A DNA stretch of 64,000 nucleotides from Synechococcus sp. KORDI-49 (GTDB lineage Bacteria > Cyanobacteriota > Cyanobacteriia > PCC-6307 > Cyanobiaceae). The notes below the pieces were generated by a model. The model ran no database searches. It was not told where the DNA came from and saw only the letters and a program-made list of their open reading frames with translations. Shown piece by piece: positions 56,552-64,000 of this stretch. The number at the start of each line of letters is the position of its first letter. Positions within the stretch are counted from its first letter, which is position 1. A program made the position numbers and the translations under genes. The DNA lies in the NCBI RefSeq assembly GCF_000737575.1, contig NZ_CP006270.1:313163-377162 (forward strand), written 5' to 3'.

Positions 56552-57504
56552 TCCGGTCCGATGCGGATGCGGCGGAGCCGCCGCTGAACATCGATATCGA
56601 AAACCACATCAGCGGATGGAAGCTGGAAGCTCACGGCGGGAATGGCGGCCATGATCATCCGGGTGAAGCCTTCCAGCTCCCTGCGATCCAGGGAGACACC
56701 GCTCGTCTGCTGCATCGTGGCCTCCTGATCCAGCTTCCAGAGCCTGGAGGATGTGAAGTCCAGGGCCTGAAGCTGCCAGAGCGCATCAAGGCTCGACCAC
56801 ACCGGGGCGTAAGTGCGCAGCTGGTCCTGCACGGTCTGGCGGTACCGGAGTTCCTCCGCACTGAGGGGAGGAAGCAGATGCTCCGAACCCGCCGAAATCG
56901 GTTGACCGGCGGCCAGGGGTTCACAGCCCACGAACCAACCTTCCAGCAGCAGAATCCGCGCCGGGCACGGACGCCAGCCGCAGCGGTCCCCGCGCCCCTG
57001 CCGGAGTGCCTTGTCGAACATCGGAAGGTTGGGCTGTTTCCCCTGCCTCCAGGCACTGAGGCGATCCAGCAGCAGAGGCAGATCATGGCTTCCAGGCAAG
57101 GCCCGGGGTACTCCCCAGGGGTTGCCCTGCATCGCCAGATCGAGACCGGCCGCATCGAGATAGAAATCGTCGATGGACACCACCTGCAACGACAGCCCGA
57201 GCTGAGATGCGGCGCCTTCCAACCAGCGTCCGAGACTGGATTTGCCACAGCCCGGCAGGGCGCTGAGGCCGATGAGATGGCGTGTTCCACGGCTCTCAAG
57301 CTGTTCAGCCAGGGTCAGCAGAGGCAGCCCGAGCGCCCACAACCAGTCGGCCGATGCACCGCGAGCCCAGGCATCCGATGCGAGATCGGTGGCGGAACGC
57401 TGACGCCAGCGCCTCTCCCAGCCTTGAGGGTCAACATCCCCGAGATGTTCAAGCAGTGCGATCAGATCCGCCTGCGGCAGATCCCTCGGTGCTTCAGGAT
57501 CCAA
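56515..57504 (-). CDS. glyK: D-glycerate 3-kinase, plant/cyanobacterial type
   Basis: Last enzyme of photorespiration: phosphorylates glycerate to 3-phosphoglycerate. P-loop kinase with Walker [61 protein letters not shown] and [13 protein letters not shown], all diagnostic of the GLYK/YghR-type family. I prefer TTG 57504 ([14 protein letters not shown], 329 residues): it has GGAGG nine bases upstream and overlaps the Ycf20 gene by only 11 bases. ATG 57552 is in frame but has no ribosome-binding site. It is the third gene of a HAD-ycf20-glyK run. Confidence 0.88.
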   Translation of the reverse strand: MDPEAPRDLPQADLIALLEHLGDVDPQGWERRWRQRSATDLASDAWARGASADWLWALGLPLLTLAEQLESRGTRHLIGLSALPGCGKSSLGRWLEGAASQLGLSLQVVSIDDFYLDAAGLDLAMQGNPWGVPRALPGSHDLPLLLDRLSAWRQGKQPNLPMFDKALRQGRGDRCGWRPCPARILLLEGWFVGCEPLAAGQPISAGSEHLLPPLSAEELRYRQTVQDQLRTYAPVWSSLDALWQLQALDFTSSRLWKLDQEATMQQTSGVSLDRRELEGFTRMIMAAIPAVSFQLPSADVVFDIDVQRRLRRIRIGPDQLSSSSVSRTG

Positions 57505-57832
57505 CCTTGAACGCCTCCAGCACGATTCCGTAGACCAGTCCAATCCGGCCATTGTCCAGAAGCTGCCAGGAGAGTGGCAGCGGCTCCTGGAAGACACGGC
57601 GGCGGAAGAACACCAGGGCTTCACACACAGCCAGAACGAGAAGCCCGGCGAACGTTCGCATCGATACGGCGTTCACCAGATGAACAGTGGCCACGGATCC
57701 TGAAAGGAATCCGAGCAACAAAGCGATCAGTGAGAGGCTGCGCCGCCACCAGGGGCCAGCGAAGGACTGGCTGAGACGCGCCCCGAATCGACCCTGAACC
57801 CCGGCGAGACGCGTGGTCTGGTAGGAGCGCAT
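57494..57832 (-). CDS. ycf20: Ycf20-like (DUF565) membrane protein
   Basis: 112 residues with hydrophobic segments SLSLIALLLGFLSGSVATV and TFAGLLVLAVCEALVFF, after a basic start (MRSYQTTRLAGVQGRFGARL). This is the Ycf20/DUF565 pattern; in algae and plants Ycf20-type proteins affect nonphotochemical quenching. ATG 57832 shares one base with the HAD stop. The end overlaps the glycerate kinase start. Family call from pattern, moderate. Confidence 0.74.
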   Translation of the reverse strand: MRSYQTTRLAGVQGRFGARLSQSFAGPWWRRSLSLIALLLGFLSGSVATVHLVNAVSMRTFAGLLVLAVCEALVFFRRRVFQEPLPLSWQLLDNGRIGLVYGIVLEAFKVGS

Positions 57833-58584
57833 CACGCCGGTGGATCCAGAAGAAACTTCAGGTACTCCAGCGTCACTAGGCCCTGCGGGCAAGGGGGCCC
57901 CCAGCATTGGTGAGCCGGCCGCTCCCGCTCACCGAGATGCTCGAGAACGGCAACGGCCAGCCCATGCAGCGGCGGAAGGTCCCGATCCCATGGAGAGGGC
58001 GTCAGCAGGCAGGCGAGGCCCGAGGCTCTGGCCGCCCGGAGTCCAGCCGCCGAATCCTCCAGGGCCAGTCCTTCCTCGGCACTGAGGCCACTGGCCTGCA
58101 GAGCGTGGAGATAACCGGCAGGCGATGGTTTGCCCTCAGGCACGTCATCAGCCGTGACGATGCCCTGGAACGGCCATGATCCGTCGCCACCACCGGACAG
58201 CAACGCGCTGACCGAGCCACGGCCGCTGGAGGTGACGATCCACTGCTGCACACCGGCGCAGTCCAGCTCCCGGAGCAGTCGCAGCACGCCCGGCCGCCAG
58301 CGCACATGGCCGGACCGGCAGCGTTCCAGGTAACGCTCCCGCTTGCGGCCACGAAGTGTCAGAAGCAGGTCATCATCAAGGCTCACGCCCTGCTGCCGGG
58401 CAGAGAACCTGACACGGGCCATCCCTCCTGGAACGGAGAGCAGATCGGCGTAGTGCTCGGGAGTCCAGTGAAGGGGCAGACCGAGGTCCTCGAACGCTTG
58501 GTTGAAGGCGGGGCGATGGCCATCCATCTCGGTGTCCGCCAGGGTTCCGTCCACATCCCAGAACACGCCGCGCAGCTCAGCCAT
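57832..58584 (-). CDS. HAD-superfamily phosphatase, CbbY-like
   Basis: 250 residues with HAD motifs: motif I FWDVDGTLADTEMDG (nucleophile and acid Asp), motif II VTSSGR, the lysine in PEGKPSPAGYLHAL, and motif IV LEDSAAGLRAARASGL. The small CbbY-type cap follows motif I. In photosynthetic bacteria CbbY degrades xylulose-1,5-bisphosphate, an inhibitor of Rubisco; assignment to that substrate is inference, though the neighbouring photorespiratory kinase fits. ATG 58584 is chosen (MAELRGVFWD). Divergent from recJ by 30 bases. Confidence 0.86.
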   Translation of the reverse strand: MAELRGVFWDVDGTLADTEMDGHRPAFNQAFEDLGLPLHWTPEHYADLLSVPGGMARVRFSARQQGVSLDDDLLLTLRGRKRERYLERCRSGHVRWRPGVLRLLRELDCAGVQQWIVTSSGRGSVSALLSGGGDGSWPFQGIVTADDVPEGKPSPAGYLHALQASGLSAEEGLALEDSAAGLRAARASGLACLLTPSPWDRDLPPLHGLAVAVLEHLGERERPAHQCWGPPCPQGLVTLEYLKFLLDPPA

Positions 58585-58614
58585 CGCCGGTGCCGACGTG
58601 CCGTCGGACGCACA

Positions 58615-60543
58615 ATGCACGAGCATCTCAGCACACGATCGCGGCCGACGTTGACGCACCATTCACCTCTCTGGAGCTGGTCCCTGCCGGAGGTGATCAC
58701 ACCGTCCCCGCTGGCGGAGGTGGATCTGCCCCTGCCGTTGCGGAGCCTGCTGCAACGACGGGGCATCCGAACGGTGGAAGCAGCGGAACACCTGCTCGAT
58801 CCGCCGGATCTGCCGGATCCGGAACAGGAGTTCCCGGATCTGGCAACAGCGGCAGCACGCCTGGCGCGGGCCTGCAGAGGCGGTGAATCCCTGGCGATCT
58901 GCGGGGATTACGACGCCGATGGGATGACGAGCACAGCCCTGCTGATTCGCGCCCTCCGCCCCCTTGGAGCGGACGCTGTGGCAGCGATCCCTTCGCGGAT
59001 GGATGACGGTTACGGGCTCAACACCGGCATGGTCGAACGCCTGCAGGCCCAGGGGATCCGACTGCTGGTGACCGTTGACAACGGAGTTGCAGCGGTAGCG
59101 GCCCTGGAGAAGGCGATCGAACTCGATGTGGAGGTGATCGTCACCGATCACCACACGATTCCCGCTCAGCGACCGCCGATGGCAGCGCTGATTCATCCGG
59201 CCACAACCCCCGAAAGCTCGCCCTACCGAGGACTGGCGGGCGTCGGACTGGCCTACGTGCTGGCGGAGGCGGTGGCATCCCGACTGAAGCGTCCGGAAGC
59301 GGTGGCGACGGCCCGGGATCTGTTCTGCATCGGCACCGTCGCCGACATGGCTCCCCTCACCGGAGCGAACCGTCGCTGGCTGCGGGACGGGCTGAGACAA
59401 CTGCACCGCAGTCGATGTGAAGGGCTTCAGGCGCTGCAACGCCTTTCAGGGCTTGGTGACCGGCCGCTTCGCAGCGATGACATCGGGTTTCAGATCGCTC
59501 CGAGAATCAACGCCGTGGGGCGCCTCGGGGAACCGAGCCTTGTGGTGGACCTGCTGACGGTGGAGGACCCTGAAGCGGCCATGGCTCTGGCACGCCGTTG
59601 TGACGATTACAACCGGCAGCGCCGGGATCTGTGCAACGCCATCGAGGCCGAAGCCGTGGCTCTGGTGGAAGCAGACCGGGGAACAGTGCCGCCGTTCCTG
59701 CTGCTGGCTCAGGGACACTGGCATCACGGCGTGATCGGCATCGTGGCGGCGCGCCTGGTTGAGCGCTATCACCGGCCGGCCGCCCTGCTGGCGGGAGAGG
59801 GGGATGGCCGCCTGCGGGCCTCCGTGCGGGCACCATCCGGATTTGCCGTGGATGCCGCCCTGAACAGCTGCAGTGACCTGCTGGAACGTTTCGGAGGTCA
59901 TCCGGCAGCCGGTGGCTTCACCGTGGCGGCGGAGCAGGTGCATCCACTCCAGGAACGGCTCAACTCCCTGGCGGAGGATTGGCTGAGCCGGCAGGGACAG
60001 GGCATTCCCATCCGCCCTGACGCCCTGCTGAGCCTTGAACAGGTGAACTGGGATCTCTGGAGTGCGCTGCAGCGCCTGGAGCCCTTCGGCATCGGCCATG
60101 AGACGCCCCTCTTCTGGTCGCGGGACTGTCGGGTGACGGAATCACGCACCATGAACGGTGGTCATCTGGCTCTGAAGCTGAGCCAGGGATCCGCCGAACG
60201 AAGGGCTGTCGCCTGGCGCTGGTCAGACCAGCGTTCCGTTCCCAGCCGCTGTGATGTGGCCTTCCGGATCAACCTCAATCGGTGGCAGGGGGAGCAGCGG
60301 CTGCAACTCGATGTGAAAGCACTCAGACCCCACAGCGACAGCATCACGCTCTGCCGAGGAACCAACCGGTACACCGCCGCCCGCAACGGGGAAGGTCTGA
60401 CCCTCAGCAACGACCAGGGACGCTCGATCGAGGCACGCGTGCCCGCGGAGGAACCGCTGAACTGCCGGGACCCTCTCGCTCAGAACCGACAGGTTCTGCA
60501 CCTTCTCGAGGAGGCGAGCCTGGCCCTTGGACTGAGGCCCTGA
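58615..60543 (+). CDS. recJ: Single-stranded-DNA-specific exonuclease RecJ
   Basis: 5'-3' exonuclease for recombination and repair. DHH-family motifs: ICGDYDADGMTSTALL (motif I), DDGYGLN, VTVDNGV and VTDHHTIP (DHH), then AVGRLGEPSLVVDLL and the DHHA1 domain with RFGGHPAAGGF. 642 residues, a little longer than bacterial averages with a C-terminal OB-like part. ATG 58615 is used; a shorter TTG start at 58651 is possible. Confidence 0.93.
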   Translation: MHEHLSTRSRPTLTHHSPLWSWSLPEVITPSPLAEVDLPLPLRSLLQRRGIRTVEAAEHLLDPPDLPDPEQEFPDLATAAARLARACRGGESLAICGDYDADGMTSTALLIRALRPLGADAVAAIPSRMDDGYGLNTGMVERLQAQGIRLLVTVDNGVAAVAALEKAIELDVEVIVTDHHTIPAQRPPMAALIHPATTPESSPYRGLAGVGLAYVLAEAVASRLKRPEAVATARDLFCIGTVADMAPLTGANRRWLRDGLRQLHRSRCEGLQALQRLSGLGDRPLRSDDIGFQIAPRINAVGRLGEPSLVVDLLTVEDPEAAMALARRCDDYNRQRRDLCNAIEAEAVALVEADRGTVPPFLLLAQGHWHHGVIGIVAARLVERYHRPAALLAGEGDGRLRASVRAPSGFAVDAALNSCSDLLERFGGHPAAGGFTVAAEQVHPLQERLNSLAEDWLSRQGQGIPIRPDALLSLEQVNWDLWSALQRLEPFGIGHETPLFWSRDCRVTESRTMNGGHLALKLSQGSAERRAVAWRWSDQRSVPSRCDVAFRINLNRWQGEQRLQLDVKALRPHSDSITLCRGTNRYTAARNGEGLTLSNDQGRSIEARVPAEEPLNCRDPLAQNRQVLHLLEEASLALGLRP

Positions 60544-60550
60544 GCAGGGC

Positions 60551-60658
60551 TCAGAGGGCGCCGCGGCGATAGAAGAGGATGAAGATCACAGCGGGGCCGG
60601 CGAGAGTGATCAGCGCAAGGGCGGCGAAATTGGCGATCAGATGGATGTCGATGCCCAT
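60551..60658 (-). CDS. psb30: Photosystem II protein Psb30 (Ycf12)
   Basis: 35 residues: [16 protein letters not shown] and [20 protein letters not shown] single membrane helix ending in AGPAVI and a basic RRGAL tail is the Psb30/Ycf12 signature (compare AGPAVIVLLAARGGNL in Synechocystis, recalled). Psb30 stabilises PSII near cytochrome b559. Reading the reverse strand, TAGCCT (about 60704-60699) could be the -10 with a leader of some 35 bases. Too short for ordinary gene-finder cutoffs. Confidence 0.86.
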   Translation of the reverse strand: MGIDIHLIANFAALALITLAGPAVIFILFYRRGAL

Positions 60659-60708
60659 GGTTCGGAAGCGCTGTCAGACGACGATTGGCAACCCAGGCTA
60701 CGGGGCCT

Positions 60709-60726
60709 GCGGACCTGCGGGTCCGC
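60709..60726. repeat. GC-rich hairpin in the psb30 / YkgJ divergent region
   Basis: GCGGACC-TGCG-GGTCCGC, a perfect 7-bp stem with a 4-base loop, lies just upstream of the proposed psb30 -10. It lacks a T-run. It could be an operator or a transcription road-block, or chance in GC-rich DNA. Confidence 0.35.
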
Positions 60727-60766
60727 GAGGGGTGAAGCTCTGTGATTGCTTGTCACAGCGAGACCG

Positions 60767-61141
60767 ATGAACGGGGTGCTCGGGAGCTGGACCTGCATCA
60801 GCCAGTGCGGAGCGTGCTGCCGGCTCTGCCCGGAGGAACGGGGCGAGGCGCTTGAGGCCCTCAGTGAGGATCAACGCCGTGACTATCTGTCGATGGTGGG
60901 GCCGGATGGCTGGTGCATCAACTACGACAGCGGCGGCCGCCGTTGTCGCATCTATGAGACGCGACCGGACTTCTGCCGGGTCCAGCAGCTCGGAAGCCTG
61001 TTCGATGTGAGCGACTCCGACCTCGAGGAGTTCGCGGTGAGCTGCTGCCGTCAGCAGATCCGATCCGTCTATGGAGGACGCAGCCGCGTCCTGCGTAGGT
61101 TCGACCGAGCCCTGCGCAGGTCCACCCCCGGCGATGACTGA
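60767..61141 (+). CDS. YkgJ-family Cys-rich (zinc/iron-binding) protein
   Basis: 124 residues. The cysteines follow the YkgJ/CxxxCxxCC pattern: WTCISQCGACCRLCPEE, WCINYDSGGRRCRIYETRPDFCR, and a late SCCRQQI. Family members are annotated as zinc- or Fe-S-cluster-binding and are uncharacterised. ATG 60767 is used (TTG 60746 is in frame). It overlaps the first UPF0016 gene by 8 bases, so it may be linked to manganese handling. Confidence 0.85.
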   Translation: MNGVLGSWTCISQCGACCRLCPEERGEALEALSEDQRRDYLSMVGPDGWCINYDSGGRRCRIYETRPDFCRVQQLGSLFDVSDSDLEEFAVSCCRQQIRSVYGGRSRVLRRFDRALRRSTPGDD

Positions 61142-61457
61142 GTCCGCTCGGCCCCCGTTTCTGACGGTTCTGATCAGCAGTTTCACCACGGTTTTCCTGG
61201 CGGAGCTCGGGGACAAGACGCAGCTGGCGACCCTGCTCCTCGCCGCTCAGTCAGGCTCGCCCTGGCTGGTCTTCCTCGGTGCTGCCCTGGCGCTCATCGC
61301 CTCCAGCCTCGTTGGGGTGCTGGTGGGCCAGTGGTTGTCCAAGGTGCTGCCTCCGGAACGGCTGGAACTGATGGCCGGCGTGCTGATGGTGAGCCTCGGC
61401 CTCTGGCTCGGTCTGCAGGCGGCACGGGCGCTGCTGATCACCCACCCCATGTTCTGA
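61134..61457 (+). CDS. UPF0016 (GDT1/Mnx-like) transporter half, first gene
   Basis: 107 residues with three hydrophobic helices and one ExGDKT motif, FLAELGDKTQLATLLLAA. The UPF0016 family includes yeast Gdt1, plant PAM71 and the Synechocystis manganese exporter Mnx; there the two halves are fused in one protein. Here the halves are two tandem genes 3 bases apart, so the transporter is probably a heteromer. Manganese export from the cytosol to the thylakoid lumen or periplasm is inferred from the family. Confidence 0.86.
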   Translation: MTESARPPFLTVLISSFTTVFLAELGDKTQLATLLLAAQSGSPWLVFLGAALALIASSLVGVLVGQWLSKVLPPERLELMAGVLMVSLGLWLGLQAARALLITHPMF

Positions 61458-61460
61458 GTC

Positions 61461-61778
61461 ATGGACCTCGCGCTGCTGCTGTCCACCTTCGTGACGGTCT
61501 TCCTGGCGGAGCTGGGGGACAAGACCCAGTTGGCCACCGTGGCGCTCAGTGGAACCTCCGACCGTCCGTTCGCCGTCTTCCTGGGATCGTCGTCCGCCCT
61601 TGTGCTGGCCAGCCTTCTCGGGGCTCTGGCGGGAGGGTCGATGGCGAGCATGATCCCCGCTGATCTGCTGCAGCTGGCTGCCTCCATCGGCTTCCTGGTG
61701 ATCGGAACCCGTCTGCTCTGGCCAGCACTTCGCGGCGCAAACCTGCTGGAGGAGAAGGAGGGACCCGCCGACTCCTAA
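61461..61778 (+). CDS. UPF0016 (GDT1/Mnx-like) transporter half, second gene
   Basis: 105 residues with its own motif, FVTVFLAELGDKTQLATVAL, and helices FAVFLGSSSALVLASLLGALAGG and LLQLAASIGFLVIGTRLLW. It follows the first half after 3 bases. A charged tail (LEEKEGPADS) ends it. The first half alone has one motif, so both are needed for the usual two-motif site. Confidence 0.86.
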   Translation: MDLALLLSTFVTVFLAELGDKTQLATVALSGTSDRPFAVFLGSSSALVLASLLGALAGGSMASMIPADLLQLAASIGFLVIGTRLLWPALRGANLLEEKEGPADS

Positions 61779-61879
61779 AGTCGGAACGGCCTGGAGTTCG
61801 CTGCATGGTCCACCCCACCGGTGGCCCGCTCCGCGTCACCTTCCCCCGGTCCTGACGGCCGGTCTTTTCCCGATTTCCG

Positions 61880-64000
61880 ATGAAGTTCACGGTCGCCGAC
61901 CTGCTCGATCAACTGTCCATCGATGCAGCGGTCGAGCCACCGAAGCTGGCCAAGAGCCTCAAGCTCACCAAGCAGAGCGAGAAGCAGTGCCTGGATCTGG
62001 CCCTCGACGCCCTCGGCAGGATCGGGGTGGTCGCGATCCAGGACGACGGTGGCGTCATCCGTTGTGAAAACGATCAGCTGATCGATGCCCGGCTTCGCTG
62101 CAGCAGCAAAGGCTTCTGCTTCGCCATCCGTCATGACGGCGGGGATGACATCTACATCCGCGACCATCAGCTCAATCACGCCTGGAACGGTGATCGCGTG
62201 CTGGTGCGAATCACCCGAGAAGGCGGGCGACGACGATCACCGGAGGGAGGTGTTCAGTGCATCCTCGAACGCAGCACCACCTCGCTGCTGGCCCAGGTGG
62301 AACGTCAGGACGAGCAGCTGGTGGCCGTTCCCCTCGACGACCGGCTGCTGGCCAGCATTCAGTTGCCGAAAGAAGCTGGAGAGCATCTCCAGGAAGACAA
62401 ACCAACCTCTGTTGTGGAGGTTCAGGTCGATCGCTACCCGGTGGCTCAGCATGCGGCTATGGGTCATGTGGCGCGTCCGCTTCCCCTGAACGGGGGCCCT
62501 GCGGCCGATCGCGAACTGCTGCTCACCAAGGCAGGGCTGCATCACCGGCAGGCCGCGCCGCGTGGATCCGCCAAGGCTCCAACCACGAAGGGACGCACCG
62601 ATCTCAGTGATCAGCCCTGTCTGCTGCTGCGCAGCTGGTCCGTCGAGGACGCCCCCGGGCTGCCCGCCGTTCACGTCGAAGCCCATGAGGGCGGGAGCCG
62701 GCTCTGGGTGCATGCGCCCACGGTCGCCGAACGGATCGGCAGCGGAAACAGTCTGGATCTGTGGTTGCGCGATCAGGGGGAAGCTCTCTGCCTCGGGAAC
62801 GCCTGGCAACCGCTGCTCACGCCAGCACTCAGCAAGGCCGGAAGCTTCGTGTCAGGGGAAACGGCCGAAGCGATCACGGTGCGCCTCGATGTCTCCGCGA
62901 CGGGAGAGATCACGGACTGGACCTTCATGCTCAGCACCATCCGTCCGGCGGCGACGGTGTCCTCGGAGCAGATGAAGGCGCTGGCGGAGCGCAAGCCCAG
63001 AAGCCGCAGTCTCCCCACCGCGCTCAAGCCGATCAAGGACCACCTCGGACAGCTGGAGACACTGCAGTTCTGTGCCCGCTGTCTGATGGATCGCGAGCGT
63101 CAGGCCGGCGTGGTGCAACTGGATCTGCAGCTGCCGGAGATGGAAGCGCTCGGAGACCTGATCTGGGCCGATCCCACAGGGCTGCGGCATCGCTGGGTCG
63201 ATGCCATGGCTCCACAGGACCCACAGTCGCTGCTGCAGCCGCTGCTGCGTGCCGCCAACCGGGCCTGGGCACAGCATCGTGAGTCGCTTCAGCTGCCGGG
63301 CATCGTTCTGCAGAGCGGGGAACCGGATCCCGCTGTTCTGACGGATGTCGCGAAGACCGCGATTGCCCTCGATCTGCCGCTTGAACTCGATGAAGAGGGC
63401 AGCCCATCCGCTCAGGAACTGCTCGCAGGCTTCAGCGAGTCAGCCCATCGACGCGTGCTGGAGCAACAGCTCAGCCATGCCCTGCCGCAACCGGTGTTCG
63501 CCTTTGCCGGCCTGGCCCCGGTGCCGACGGAAGCCGAGGAATCCACCGCATCGGCCACCGGTGGCGAGAAGGCGACAGATCCTCTGGTCGCCGAGGTCCC
63601 GTGGTGCTGCGCAGGCCTCAGCTATGCCCACCTCGCCAACCAGCAGGTGCTGGTCAGCCTGCTCCAGGACGGCAAGGATCGGCCGACCGTGCGCCACAAG
63701 ACCCGTCTCACCCTCGGGGAACGCGGATGCGGCGAAGCGCTGAGCTGGCCTCTGTTCACAGCGTCCCAGGAGGAGAAACTGCAGGGGATCTGCACGGAAC
63801 GCTTCGTTCAGAGACTGAACAGCCGCCGTCGTCAGATTCATGAGCTTGAACGGGATCTGGTGACCATGGTTCAGGCGCGGTCCGCCGAGCCGCTGGTGGA
63901 CAGCGAAACCGAAGGCCGAATCAGTGGTGTTCAGAGCTACGGATTCTTTGTCGAGGTGGGGCCGACACGGGTTGAAGGGCTCGTGCACGTCAGCTCCCTG
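61880..64000 (+). CDS. RNase R-like RNB protein with an eroded catalytic site (3' end beyond window)
   Basis: 707 codons are open to the right edge. Order: N-terminal helical (HTH-like) segment, a cold-shock OB fold (about 70-130: SSKGFCFAIRHDGGDDIYIRDHQLNHAWNGDRVLVRI), a second OB region, an RNB-like domain from about 245, and an S1 domain beginning at 679 (GRISGVQSYGFFVEVGPTRVEGLVHV). RNase R has EDARDFDDAV with three catalytic Asp; here E256-D257-A is followed by PGLPAV. The alignable LWVH (275-278) lacks IAD. SYAH (581-584) is followed by LANQQVLVSLL in place of the TSPIRRY-type segment. An acidic nuclease centre is therefore missing. Probably RNA-binding without nuclease activity. Confidence 0.85.
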   Translation, partial: MKFTVADLLDQLSIDAAVEPPKLAKSLKLTKQSEKQCLDLALDALGRIGVVAIQDDGGVIRCENDQLIDARLRCSSKGFCFAIRHDGGDDIYIRDHQLNHAWNGDRVLVRITREGGRRRSPEGGVQCILERSTTSLLAQVERQDEQLVAVPLDDRLLASIQLPKEAGEHLQEDKPTSVVEVQVDRYPVAQHAAMGHVARPLPLNGGPAADRELLLTKAGLHHRQAAPRGSAKAPTTKGRTDLSDQPCLLLRSWSVEDAPGLPAVHVEAHEGGSRLWVHAPTVAERIGSGNSLDLWLRDQGEALCLGNAWQPLLTPALSKAGSFVSGETAEAITVRLDVSATGEITDWTFMLSTIRPAATVSSEQMKALAERKPRSRSLPTALKPIKDHLGQLETLQFCARCLMDRERQAGVVQLDLQLPEMEALGDLIWADPTGLRHRWVDAMAPQDPQSLLQPLLRAANRAWAQHRESLQLPGIVLQSGEPDPAVLTDVAKTAIALDLPLELDEEGSPSAQELLAGFSESAHRRVLEQQLSHALPQPVFAFAGLAPVPTEAEESTASATGGEKATDPLVAEVPWCCAGLSYAHLANQQVLVSLLQDGKDRPTVRHKTRLTLGERGCGEALSWPLFTASQEEKLQGICTERFVQRLNSRRRQIHELERDLVTMVQARSAEPLVDSETEGRISGVQSYGFFVEVGPTRVEGLVHVSSL

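Noticed and set aside
61815-61824. Palindrome CCACCGGTGG upstream of the RNase R-like gene
   Set aside because: Ten-base GC palindrome of the kind expected by chance; no promoter elements in good spacing nearby.
1-64000. Mobile elements, prophage, CRISPR, toxin-antitoxin or restriction genes
   Set aside because: Searched by eye on both strands. No transposase, integrase, regularly spaced repeats or tRNA-associated island was seen; the tRNA-Met is flanked by ordinary genes.

Overview
The window is a high-GC (roughly 60% or more), tightly packed cyanobacterial chromosome segment. The nearest match by gene content is a marine or euryhaline picocyanobacterium of the Synechococcus/Cyanobium group. 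Indicators are an allophycocyanin-B gene (apcD), psb30/ycf12, psb32, pxcA, hemJ, a ycf20 homologue, a CCB-type cytochrome b6f assembly factor, a cyanobacterial-type Hfq, plant-type glycerate kinase, cobN plus cobU plus cobalamin-dependent metH, and many short conserved cyanobacterial families (DUF1995, DUF4330, DUF3370, UPF0182). This placement is inference from gene content; there is no rRNA here to settle it. I see no insertion sequence, phage, CRISPR array, restriction system or obvious island: codon use and GC look uniform throughout.

Layout. 0-11 kb: pgi facing leuS and hfq, then dapF-cysteine desulfurase-DUF1995, DUF4330-dacB, and on the other strand coaD followed by an overlapping coiled-coil gene. 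11-17 kb: a long forward run of flavin-reductase-like, uvrC, a small exported protein, a photolyase-like gene, hemJ, a PHP phosphoesterase and a disordered protein. 17-26 kb: cobN (reverse), ilvE and metH. 26-34 kb: small cyanobacterial genes, an SDR, SpoIID-like protein with Ap4A phosphorylase, an orphan sigma factor, DUF3370, a ribbon-helix-helix/J-domain-like fusion, UPF0114, a 480-base gene-poor gap with strong stem-loops, and apcD with a clear terminator. 34-45 kb: rlmD facing pheT; rpmG-rpsR-RNase II; a flavoprotein; metG-lptC. 45-51 kb: a CCB factor, TerB-like-psb32-pxcA-cobU-trmL, an M23 peptidase and tRNA-Met(CAT). 51-64 kb: 2-Cys peroxiredoxin facing ftsH-UPF0182; rpmF facing HAD-ycf20-glycerate kinase; recJ; psb30; YkgJ-like and two tandem UPF0016 genes; and an RNase R-like gene cut by the window end.

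How the genes work together. Most are housekeeping: three aminoacyl-tRNA synthetases, three ribosomal proteins, tRNA/rRNA methyltransferases, DNA repair (uvrC, recJ, photolyase) and envelope work (dacB, M23, lptC, SpoIID). A photosynthesis-maintenance theme recurs: ftsH, psb32, psb30, apcD, pxcA, the CCB factor, hemJ, glycerate kinase and predicted manganese export by UPF0016 proteins. A cobalamin theme links cobN, cobU and metH.

The most unusual observations are: (1) the RNase R-like protein at the right edge has lost the acidic metal-binding cluster and the TSPIRRY-type segment of the RNB domain, while the RNB protein at 38.8 kb keeps both; (2) the photolyase belongs by sequence to the Fe-S (6-4) photolyase family but lacks the Cys ligands; (3) DapF carries an in-frame Cys-rich C-terminal extension and overlaps a cysteine desulfurase; (4) a DNA-binding-like ribbon-helix-helix is fused to a terminal J-domain-like segment; (5) FtsH lacks the usual first membrane segment; (6) at least eight convergent gene pairs overlap at their 3' ends. 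I do not see a complete, clearly new multi-gene system; the first four are the best leads.
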